This document shows positions 52,479 to 60,500 of a DNA stretch of 64,000 nt, one piece after another. The stretch spans positions 1,240,001 to 1,304,000 of the forward strand of contig NZ_JBAJIJ010000001.1 of the NCBI RefSeq assembly GCF_036867135.1, read 5' to 3'. The stretch comes from Aeromicrobium sp. Sec7.5. Lineage in GTDB: Bacteria > Actinomycetota > Actinomycetes > Propionibacteriales > Nocardioidaceae. How positions within the stretch are numbered: the stretch's first letter is position 1; each line of letters starts with the position of its first letter. A model generated the notes under the pieces. It saw only the letters and a program-made list of their open reading frames with translations, did no database searches and was not told the origin of the DNA. Made by a program: the position numbers and the translations under genes.

Positions 52479-53368
52479 CAGACGGTCGGCGTGGGCGACG
52501 GCTCGCGGCGCAGGCGCTTCATGGGCGCCTCCTCGCCGGGCATGATGCGCTTGACGCCGTCGCCGAAGGCCATCTCGAGGATGCGGATGTCGCGCACGAG
52601 GCTCATGAAGCCGTGGGGCTCCAGGCTCGCGGCCTGGTCGGAGCCCCACATCGTGCGGTCCAGCGTGATGTGGCGCTCGACCGTGCAGGCGCCCATCGCG
52701 ACGGCGGCGAGCGAGATCTGCAGGCCGGGCTCGTGGCCCGAGTAGCCGACCGGGACGCCGTAGCGCTGCTGCAGCGTGTGGATCATGCGGAGGTTGGCCT
52801 CCTGCGCGGGCAGCGGGTAGGTCGAGGTCGCGTGCATCAGCACGAGGCGATCGGTCGACAGGACCTCGACGGCCCGGTCGATCTGCTCGAGCGTGCTCAT
52901 GCCGGTCGACAGGATGATCGGCTTGCCCGTGGCGGCCAGCGCCTGGAGCAGCTCGATGTCGGTGACCGACGCCGAGGCGACCTTGTGGGTCACGACGCCG
53001 AGGTCCTCGAGGAAGTCGACCGAGGGCACGTCCCACGGCGAGGCGAACCACTCGACGCCCTTGCTGTGCGCGTACTCGGCGATCTCGAGGTACTGGTCCT
53101 TCTCGAACTCGACCTTGTAGCGGTAGTCGAGGTAGGTCATCTGGCCCCAGGGCGTGTCGCGGATCGTGTCGCGCATCGCCGGCGGCGTGGAGATCTCGGG
53201 GGTCCGCTTCTGGAACTTGACCGCCTGGGCACCGGCCAGCGCCGCGACGTCGATCAGCTTCTTGGCGACCTCGAGATCACCGTTGTGGTTGATGCCGATC
53301 TCGCCGATGACGTAGGTGGGGCGCTTCGGTCCGACGATCTCGTCGCCGATCTGCTGCCATTCAGCCAT
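52478..53368 (-). CDS. spsE: N-acetylneuraminate (nonulosonic acid) synthase
   Basis: 296 aa from the ATG at 53368. NeuB/SpsE barrel: VIGEIGINHNGDLEVAKKLIDVAALAGAQAVKFQKRTPE, WFASPWDVPSVDFLED, KPIILSTGMSTLEQI, HATSTYPLPAQEANLRMIHTLQQRYGVPVGYSGHEPG, ACTVERHITLDRTMWGSDQAASLEP. It condenses PEP with a hexosamine to make a sialic-acid-like 9-carbon sugar. The C-terminal SAF antifreeze-like domain of longer NeuB proteins is absent, so it is the short form. It overlaps neuA by 8 bp upstream and the DUF6716 gene downstream. Confidence 0.92.
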   Translation of the reverse strand: MAEWQQIGDEIVGPKRPTYVIGEIGINHNGDLEVAKKLIDVAALAGAQAVKFQKRTPEISTPPAMRDTIRDTPWGQMTYLDYRYKVEFEKDQYLEIAEYAHSKGVEWFASPWDVPSVDFLEDLGVVTHKVASASVTDIELLQALAATGKPIILSTGMSTLEQIDRAVEVLSTDRLVLMHATSTYPLPAQEANLRMIHTLQQRYGVPVGYSGHEPGLQISLAAVAMGACTVERHITLDRTMWGSDQAASLEPHGFMSLVRDIRILEMAFGDGVKRIMPGEEAPMKRLRREPSPTPTV

Positions 53369-54596
53369 GGTCTCGTCCCTCTCGATGGTGTGACGTGGTC
53401 CCCGCAAGCACGCGATCGGCGAGCTCGCGGACGACTCCGTCGCCGCCATGGCGTCGGAGCACGATGTGGGCCGCATGGAGTGCGGCGGGGTGGGCGTCGG
53501 CGACGGCGACGGGGAAGCCCACGAGGCGGAGGCAGCCGATGTCGTTGACGTCGTTGCCCAGGTAGGCGATGTCGGTCAGCGCGATCCCACGCTCGGACGC
53601 CCAGGCGCGCAGCGCGGTGGGCTTGTCGTCGCACCCGTGGATGACCTCGACGCCGAGCTTGGCGGCGCGAGCGGCCACGACGCCGTTGGTCTCGGTCGAG
53701 AGGATCAGCAGCTCGATCCCGGCCTTCTTGAGCATCGCGACGCCCATGCCGTCGGAGCGGTTGACCGTGACGGACTCGATGCCGTTCTCGTCGACCGTGA
53801 CGCGGTCGCTGGTGTGCACGCCGTCGAAGTCGGTGACGACCGCGCGCACGCGCAGCGGTGACGGCCGGTGGGCCTCCCGGTGCGCCAGCGCGAGCTCGGC
53901 GAGGGAGAAGTCGTCGGTCGTGTCGATCTCGATCGCGTCGGCGGGCTGGACCTCGACCATCTCGAGGCGCCCGAAGAAGCGGTGCCCGTGCTCGAGGAAG
54001 CCGCGGGTCCGCATCGCGTAGAACGCGCCGGTCTCGACGAACTCCGCGGGTCGGTCCTGGCGGCGCAGGCGCGTCGACGAGTCGTGGTTGACGCCGTCCG
54101 GCCCGTCCGGGCCCGTGGTCCAGAGGTGGGCGTGGCTGGCGGCGACGCTGAACGCGACGTCGGCCACGTCGTCCTGCACCAGGGAGATGGCGCGGTCGAC
54201 GTCGGCCGGCTCGATGAAGGGGCTGGTGGCCTGCACGAACACCGTGACCTCGGGGACCGACCCGTGGCTGCCGAGCTCGTCGAGCACGTGCCGCAGCGCG
54301 GACTCGGACGTCGCGGAGTCGCCGGCGAGCTGGCGGGGCCGGTCGATCACGAGCGCCCCGTAGCCGCGCGCGGCGTCGGCGATCTCCTCGTCCTCGGTGG
54401 AGACGATCACGGCGTTGATGCCGCGCACCTCGCGGAGCGTGCGGACCGCGCGTCCGATCAGGGGCTCGCCGCCGAGCTCACGCAGGTTCTTGCGGGGGAC
54501 GCCCTTCGACCCGCCGCGAGCGGGGATCACGGCGACCACACCGCGTGCCGTCGGCACGGGTGTCACCGGCTCCGGCGCAGGGGCCACATGGGTCAT
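53361..54596 (-). CDS. neuA: CMP-nonulosonic acid synthetase fused to a KdsC-like phosphatase
   Basis: 411 aa from the ATG at 54596. N-terminal cytidylyltransferase (residues about 19-245): VVAVIPARGGSKGVPRKNLRELGGEPLIGRAV, STEDEEIADAA, VTVFVQATSPFI, VETGAFYAMRT, EIDTTDDFSLAEL. C-terminal HAD phosphatase of the KdsC/NeuA-C type (about 255-400): VRAVVTDFDGVHTSDRVTVDENGIE with the DxD nucleophile, ILSTETNGVVAARAAKLGVEVIHG, YLGNDVNDIGCLRLVG. One protein thus dephosphorylates the sugar-9-phosphate and activates it with CMP. First gene of the nonulosonic-acid operon; the divergent DUF6716 gene starts 204 bp away. Confidence 0.92.
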   Translation of the reverse strand: MTHVAPAPEPVTPVPTARGVVAVIPARGGSKGVPRKNLRELGGEPLIGRAVRTLREVRGINAVIVSTEDEEIADAARGYGALVIDRPRQLAGDSATSESALRHVLDELGSHGSVPEVTVFVQATSPFIEPADVDRAISLVQDDVADVAFSVAASHAHLWTTGPDGPDGVNHDSSTRLRRQDRPAEFVETGAFYAMRTRGFLEHGHRFFGRLEMVEVQPADAIEIDTTDDFSLAELALAHREAHRPSPLRVRAVVTDFDGVHTSDRVTVDENGIESVTVNRSDGMGVAMLKKAGIELLILSTETNGVVAARAAKLGVEVIHGCDDKPTALRAWASERGIALTDIAYLGNDVNDIGCLRLVGFPVAVADAHPAALHAAHIVLRRHGGDGVVRELADRVLAGTTSHHREGRDHG

Positions 54597-54787
54597 GTGG
54601 CGGACGCTAGGCACCGCCGACGTCCGGGTGGTGAACGACACGACAACCCGGGGCCAACGGGCCCGAGGCACTGACAAAGCACAGAGATTGCAACGAATTT
54701 GACCGGTGGGGCGGCGTGTCGGGCCGTGTCTGCGGAACGTTCGGTGAACGGTCTGCGGCGGGGCGGCGACCACGCTGGATCCGGCCG

Positions 54788-54793
54788 TAGCGT
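54788..54793 (+). promoter_or_regulatory. -10 element of a leaderless promoter (DUF6716 gene)
   Basis: TAGCGT lies 7 nt before the ATG at 54801. The 204-bp divergent gap shows no other clear element. Confidence 0.5.
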
Positions 54794-54800
54794 GGGGCGG

Positions 54801-56042
54801 ATGAGGCCCCCGCGCGCGCTGCTGATCGCCGCCTACGACTCCCAGCTCAAGTGGTGCTCACCGTTGCGCACCGAGCTGGCGGAGCGTGGATTCGTCTGCG
54901 AGGCGGTGGCCCCCTCCGACCTCAAGTCGGCTCTCTCGCAGTCCCAGATCGCCGATGCCGGGTTCGACCGCGTCGACCTTCGGCCCTGGGACCGCATCGT
55001 CACGGACGCCGCCGCGAGCGACGTCGTGGTGGTGGCGCTCGCGGGTCCCATCGTGCAGCGGCTGTGCCACGACCTGGCCGCTCACCTGGAGGAGACGAGC
55101 GAGGTCGGCCCGGTGCTCGTGTCGGGCTGGGTCGGCATCATCATCGAGAAGATCACGGCCGGGTACCTCGACCGGGCGTGCACCGACGTCGTCGCGGTGA
55201 ACTCCGGGGCCGACCTGGCGCACTTCGCCGAGGTGGGGGAGGCGATCGGCATCGGCTCGGACAACCTCGTCCTGACGGGGTTGCCGTTCCTGTCGCGCCA
55301 GCCGGCATCGCCGCGGGCCCAGCGCCCGCCCCGCACCGTGCTGTGGGCCGACCAGCCCACGGTGCCTGCGGCGCCGCGCGAGCGCCGGCACGTCTACGAT
55401 CGCCTGATCGCGTATGCGCAGGACCACCCGGACCGCACGGTGCTGCTCAAGCCGCGGCACCGGCCCGGTGAGGACACGTTCCACCGCATGAAGCACCACC
55501 CCGAGGACGTCCTCCAGGGCGTGCCGACACCCGACAACTTCGCGATCGTCTACGACCCCATCACGCAGCTGCTCGAGGACACTGACCTGCTGCTGACCGT
55601 GTCGTCGACGGCGTGCCTCGAGGCGCTCGACCGCGGACTCGACGTGGCGCTCGTGGCCGACCTCGGCATCCACGAGCGGTACGGCAACCACGTCTTCCTC
55701 GACAGCGGCCTGCTGCGCACGTTCGAGCAGGTCGACGCCGACGACATCGGCACGATGTCGGACAGCTTCCGGCACAGCTACTTCGAGGGCCGTGACCGCC
55801 CCCCGGCCCAGGTCGTGGCCGACCGCGTCGAGAAGCTCCTCGCCTCGGGCGAGCGGCCGTCGCGGGCGGTGTGGGAGACCTCCTACGTGCGCGGCGTGTG
55901 GGCGGCCCGGGACGCGGTGGCAGCGGGCGGACCGACGCGGCGGGGCCCGCTGTGGCGCCGGGTTCCGGCGGCCGGACGACGCCGGGTGGTGCGGGTCTCG
56001 GGCGACGCCCGGCGGATCGTCAGGCGCGCGCTGCCGCTGTAG
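54801..56042 (+). CDS. DUF6716 putative glycosyltransferase (second copy)
   Basis: 413 aa from the ATG at 54801. Homologous to the protein at 51036 in the same order: ALLIAAYDSQLKWCSPLRTELAERGF, LVSGWVGIIIEKITAGYLDRACTD, LLTVSSTACLEALDRGLDVALVADLGIHERYGNHVFLDSGLL. It lacks the PVPAAAQGPAPR insertion, showing that the insertion is dispensable. The C-terminal about 40 residues are Arg-rich. It is divergent from neuA-spsE-DUF6716, so the locus has two members of the family flanking the sugar-biosynthesis genes; each might attach the sugar to a different acceptor. Confidence 0.82.
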   Translation: MRPPRALLIAAYDSQLKWCSPLRTELAERGFVCEAVAPSDLKSALSQSQIADAGFDRVDLRPWDRIVTDAAASDVVVVALAGPIVQRLCHDLAAHLEETSEVGPVLVSGWVGIIIEKITAGYLDRACTDVVAVNSGADLAHFAEVGEAIGIGSDNLVLTGLPFLSRQPASPRAQRPPRTVLWADQPTVPAAPRERRHVYDRLIAYAQDHPDRTVLLKPRHRPGEDTFHRMKHHPEDVLQGVPTPDNFAIVYDPITQLLEDTDLLLTVSSTACLEALDRGLDVALVADLGIHERYGNHVFLDSGLLRTFEQVDADDIGTMSDSFRHSYFEGRDRPPAQVVADRVEKLLASGERPSRAVWETSYVRGVWAARDAVAAGGPTRRGPLWRRVPAAGRRRVVRVSGDARRIVRRALPL

Positions 56043-56084
56043 GGCGGGCGGCCGGTACTTGGCTTCGTGTCCGGGGTGGTGGGG

Positions 56085-56325
56085 GACGAGCGGCACGGAC
56101 CACGCGAGGTGGGGCCTTCGGCGGTCGGCTTTCCGCTACGGGGACGAAGGATGATGCGTGACGGTTGTTCCAGCGACCCGGATGCATCAGCCTGGATCCG
56201 TCTGGGACGCAGGATGATGCATGGCGGTTGTTCGAGCGACCCAGATGCATCATCCTCGGTCCACCCGGGTCACCGGTCACCGGACGGACCCGAGGTGCCA
56301 CCGCTTCCGGTCCATGCCGCTTGTC
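56085..56325. repeat. Structured intergenic repeat element, copy B (GATGATGCAT modules)
   Basis: Ends GACGAGCGGCACGGAC (56085-56100) and the complement of GACAAGCGGCATGGAC (56310-56325); the right end extends to the 25-nt block shared with the left end of copy A. Two modules GATGATGC(A/G)T-N22-ATGCATCA(T/G)C lie at 56150-56191 and 56213-56254, again exactly 63 bp apart with 22-nt loops. It fills the gap between convergent glycosyltransferase genes. Confidence 0.9.
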
Positions 56326-56364
56326 GGAAGCGCGCCGAGCGGTCAGGCGCTGGTTGCTTCTCCC

Positions 56365-57462
56365 TCACTCGCCAGCCGCGCGAGCGACCTCCTCGGCGAA
56401 GCGGGACTGCGAGGCCTCCCAGGACAGCGAGGCGGACTTGGTGCGGGCGCCGTCGCCGAGGAAGCGACGCCACGACGGGTCGGCCAGGATCTCGCCGATC
56501 GCCTTCGTGAGCTGCGGCTGCGTGTCGACGAGGATGCCGGAGTCCTTGTGGTCGATCGACTCCTGCGTGCCGCCGGCCGAGGCGTAGGCGACGGTCGGGG
56601 TGCCGTGCAGGCCTGCCTCGCCGACGACGAGACCCCAACCCTCCTTGAGCGACGGCATCGCCATGACCCAGGCCTCGGCCAGGAGCCGGTGCTTGGTGAC
56701 GTCGTCGACGAAGCCGTGGAAGGTGACGCGGTGCGCGACGCCCCGAGCCTGCGCGTGGGCGCGGAGCTCCTCGCCCCACCAGCCGTCGCCGGCGATGTCG
56801 AGCGTGAGCTCCGGGTGCTCCTGCGCGAGGTCGGCGAGCGTGTCGATCGCGTGCTCGACCTGCTTGTGCGGCACCAGCCGACCCAGCACGCACAAGCGCG
56901 GGGTCGTGCTGCGCGGACCGCCGAGCTGCGGCGCCGGGACGGTGCCGTTGTGCACGATCGCGATGCGGTCGCGGTCGACACCGAGGTCGACGAGCTCCAG
57001 GCGCGTGGCCTGGGAGACCGTGACGTACCGCGAGCGCCGGTACATCCGTGGCGCCAGTCGGCTCTCGATCCACCAGCCGACCCGGCCGACCAGGCCCGGG
57101 TACACGACGGGCCACTGCTCGCGGTGCACGTGGTGGAGCAGCACGAGGACGGGCTTGCGGGTGGCCCATCGCGTGAAGAACGGCAGCCCGTTCTGGACGT
57201 CGACCACGAGGTCGACGCGTCCGTAGCGGCCCAGGACGAGCCGGGCGAAGATGTGCAGGTAGACGCCGAACTTCGCGCCGCTGCGCACGAACCGCACGCC
57301 GTCGGTGGTCTCGACCTTCGGAGCGCCCTCGAACGAGGCGGCCGCGATGGTGACGCGGTGGCCGCGCTCGGCCAGTCCGCGAGCCATCTGCTCGACGTAG
57401 AACTCCGAGCCCCCGCCCTCGGGGTGGCTGGTGTCGCGCCAGTTGCAGAACAGCACGTGCAT
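56365..57462 (-). CDS. GT4-family glycosyltransferase
   Basis: 365 aa from the ATG at 57462, preceded by GAGGGAGAACG. GT-B fold: N-terminal VLFCNWRDTSHPEGGGSEFYVEQMARGLAERGHRVTI, and C-terminal donor site HKQVEHAID ... VMAMPSLKEGWGLVVGEAGLHGTPTVAYASAGGTQESIDH with the E(x7)E motif of GT4. No membrane segment. Likely adds a sugar in cell-wall polysaccharide assembly; specificity unknown. Divergent from aftD, with a 28-bp palindrome in the gap. Confidence 0.88.
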   Translation of the reverse strand: MHVLFCNWRDTSHPEGGGSEFYVEQMARGLAERGHRVTIAAASFEGAPKVETTDGVRFVRSGAKFGVYLHIFARLVLGRYGRVDLVVDVQNGLPFFTRWATRKPVLVLLHHVHREQWPVVYPGLVGRVGWWIESRLAPRMYRRSRYVTVSQATRLELVDLGVDRDRIAIVHNGTVPAPQLGGPRSTTPRLCVLGRLVPHKQVEHAIDTLADLAQEHPELTLDIAGDGWWGEELRAHAQARGVAHRVTFHGFVDDVTKHRLLAEAWVMAMPSLKEGWGLVVGEAGLHGTPTVAYASAGGTQESIDHKDSGILVDTQPQLTKAIGEILADPSWRRFLGDGARTKSASLSWEASQSRFAEEVARAAGE

Positions 57463-57518
57463 GTCGAATCGTTCTCCCTCAAGAACTCCCTGCGCACCCG
57501 AGTCCCTCAACTCAGGCG

Positions 57519-57546
57519 ACGGATCGTGACCTGGGTCACGATCCGT
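57519..57546. promoter_or_regulatory. 28-bp palindrome with CRP-like core
   Basis: ACGGATCGTGACC and its exact complement are separated by 2 nt (57519-57546). The centre GTGACCTGGGTCAC matches the GTGA-N6-TCAC core of CRP/GlxR-type sites. It lies 57 bp upstream of the GT4 start and 48 bp upstream of the aftD start, so it may control both. Confidence 0.55.
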
Positions 57547-57581
57547 CCTGAACGATATCACCCGGCTGCTACCGCGCCGGA

Positions 57582-57587
57582 TATCGT
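57582..57587 (+). promoter_or_regulatory. -10 element of a leaderless promoter (aftD)
   Basis: TATCGT lies 6 nt before the GTG at 57594. Confidence 0.5.
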
Positions 57588-57593
57588 GACGCC

Positions 57594-60500
57594 GTGACGG
57601 AAGGAGGCGGGGCAGGCAGAGGCGTGATGGACGACGTCGAGGCGGACGAAGTCGGGGCGGGCGCGACGACCCGGGACCGGCCGGCCGACCTCACCCACCG
57701 CTTCCGACTCGCCGTGGGCTGCCTGGTCCTCACGGCGCTGGCGTTCCTGCAGCAGCCCGGCCGGATCGTCGCCGACACCAAGCTCGACCTGGTCGTCGAC
57801 CCCGGTGGTTTCCTGCAGCGGTCGTTGACGATGTGGGACCCGGAGGGGTTCCTCGGCCAGGTCCAGAACCAGGCCTACGGCTACCTCTTCCCGATGGGGC
57901 CCTTCTTCTGGCTCGGCAGGCTCGTCGACCTCGACCCGTGGGTCGTGCAGCGCCTGTGGTGGGCCCTGCTGTGGTGCGTCGCCTTCGTCGGCATGGCTCG
58001 GCTCGCCAAGGCCCTGGGGATCGGGACGCCGAACCTGCACCTGCTGGCCGGCCTCCTCTACGCGCTCTCGCCGCGCGTGCTCACGATCATGGGCGTGAAC
58101 TCGATCGAGGCGTGGCCGGCATCGCTCGCACCGTGGGTCCTGCTGCCGCTGGTCCTGGGGTCCGCGACCGGTCGGCCCCGCGTGCGGGCGGCCCAGAGCG
58201 CGGTCGCCATCGGCTGCATCGGCGGCGTCAACGCGGTCGCGACGGCTGCCGTGCTCCCGCTCGCGACCCTGTGGCTTCTGATGGCGCCGCGCGGCGAGGC
58301 CCGTCGACGCATGCTCCGCTGGTGGCCGCCGCTGGTGCTGGCCGTGACGGCCTGGTGGTGGCTGCCGCTCGTGCTGCTGGGGCGCTACAGCCCGCCGTTC
58401 CTCGACCACATCGAGAGCAGTGCGACGACGACGGTCAGCGCCTCGGTCCTCGACGCCCTTCGCGGCACCACGAACTGGGTCCCGCGGGCCACCGCCTCGT
58501 ACGAGGCGGGCCGCGACCTGATCCTGACGCCGTCATCCGTGGTGGCGCTGGCCGTCCTGGCGGGCCTCGGGCTGGCGGGTCTTGCGCACCGTCGGCTCCC
58601 ACACCGACGCTTCCTCGTCGCGGGGCTGCTCGCGGGTGTCGTCCTCACCACGTTGGGTCACACCGCCGGCGTCGCGGGTGCGGGCTCGGCGACCCTCCAG
58701 GACCTGCTCGACGGTCCACTGGCGGCCATGCGCAACCTGCACAAGTTCGACCCCGTGGTTCGCCTCCCGGTCGTGCTCGGCCTGACGCACCTGCTCGCCG
58801 TCGTGCTCGCGCGGGTCGCGGAGATCACGGACGCGGGGTCGCGGCAGTGGTGGCGGCGGTCGCTCGCCCTCGTCGTCGCTGCCGCCGTCGCGGCGGCCAT
58901 CGCCCCGGCGTGGACGGCGCGGGTCGCCAACCCGGGCAGCTTCCTGTCCGTTCCGGCCTACTGGGTCGAGGCCACCGACTGGATGGCGGAGCAGCCCGAC
59001 AGCACGACCTTGCTCGTCCCGTCGTCGCGTTTCGGCGACTACCTCTGGGGGAGCACGGGCGACGACGTCGTGCAGCCACTCGCGCAGTCATCCTGGACGA
59101 CGCGCCCGCTGGTGCCCCTGACTCCTGACGGCACCGTGCGTCTCCTGGACGCGATCAACGACGAGCTCGCGACGGGTGCCGCGGCCCCGGCCCTGCCCAC
59201 GACGCTGGACCGCGCCGGCATCGACCACGTGCTGCTGCGGTTCGACCTCGCCGAGGCCAACGATCCGGAGCGGGCCGAGCTGGCGTGGCGCACGCTGCGC
59301 TCCACGCCGGGACTGCGGCTGGCGGCCTCGTTCGGACCGCCGATCGGCGGCTCCGGCCAGATCGAGGACGTGCTGTCGCGCCGCTTCGTCGACGGAGGGT
59401 GGCGCACCCACCACCCGGCCGTGGCGGTCTTCGCCGTCGAGGACGCCGATCAGCAGCCGCGGTCGACGCCCCTTCAGGAGGTGCCCGTGGTCACGGGCGG
59501 TGCCGAGTCGCTCGTCGGGCTCGACCGGCTCGGCGTGCTCGAGGACGGTCCCGTGCTCCTCGCCGGTGACCGCCCCGAGGAGGCCGCCGGGCCCCGGGTC
59601 CTGACCGACTCGCTCCGGCGGTCGGAGGTCGACTTCGCCCTGGTCGACCGCAACCGCTCCGCCTCCTTGACGCCGGACGACCCGTACGCGCGGGACCGTG
59701 CGGCGCACGACTTCGTGTCCGACACCGATACCGCGTCGCTGTCCGTGCCGCGGCTCGAGGGAGCGGAGCGGTTGACGGCCTCGTCCTCGCGAGGGTGGGT
59801 CAACGACCTCGGCATCGTCTCGCCGTCCGCGGCTCCGTGGGCGGCGTTCGACCCGAGCGCGCGGACGGCGTGGCGTGCCGTGGGCAGCACGGGGTGGCTC
59901 GAGCTCGGTCTCGGCAGCCCGCGCGACATCGGCCAGATCACGCTGCGCGCGGGCCTGGCGCCGGGGGAGACCCAGGCCCTCACGGTCGAGACCGAGGACG
60001 GCCCGGTCACGCGCACGATGCGCGGGGACGAACCCGTCACGATCGACGTGGGCACGCTCGCGACGTTGCGGTTCGAGGTCGAGCGCACCATCGTCGACGA
60101 CGACGAGGACCCCGGCGACGCACAGCTCGCGAACGTCGCGGCGGCGCGACTCGACCTGGCGCGCCCGCTCGTCCTGCCGGAGGTGCGGCGCGCGGACCGG
60201 ATCGTGCTGGGCCTGGACCAGGGCGAGCGCCCGTCCTGCCTCGACGTGGGTGGCGTGGCGCAGTGCCGCTCCGGCGCCCAGGAGCTGGGCGAGGACGCCT
60301 TCGTGCTCGATCGGGTCGTCACGCTGGGCGCCGGGGGCACGTTCACCGGGGCGGTGGCGACGACCGCGGTGGCGGGTCCGTCGCTGGACGCGCTCGTGCA
60401 GCAGGGGTCTGCGCTCCAGCTGCGGACGAGCTCGACGCTCAGCGACGACCCCCGGACGGCGGCCTCGCGCATGCTCGACGGCAACCTCGAGACCGGATGG

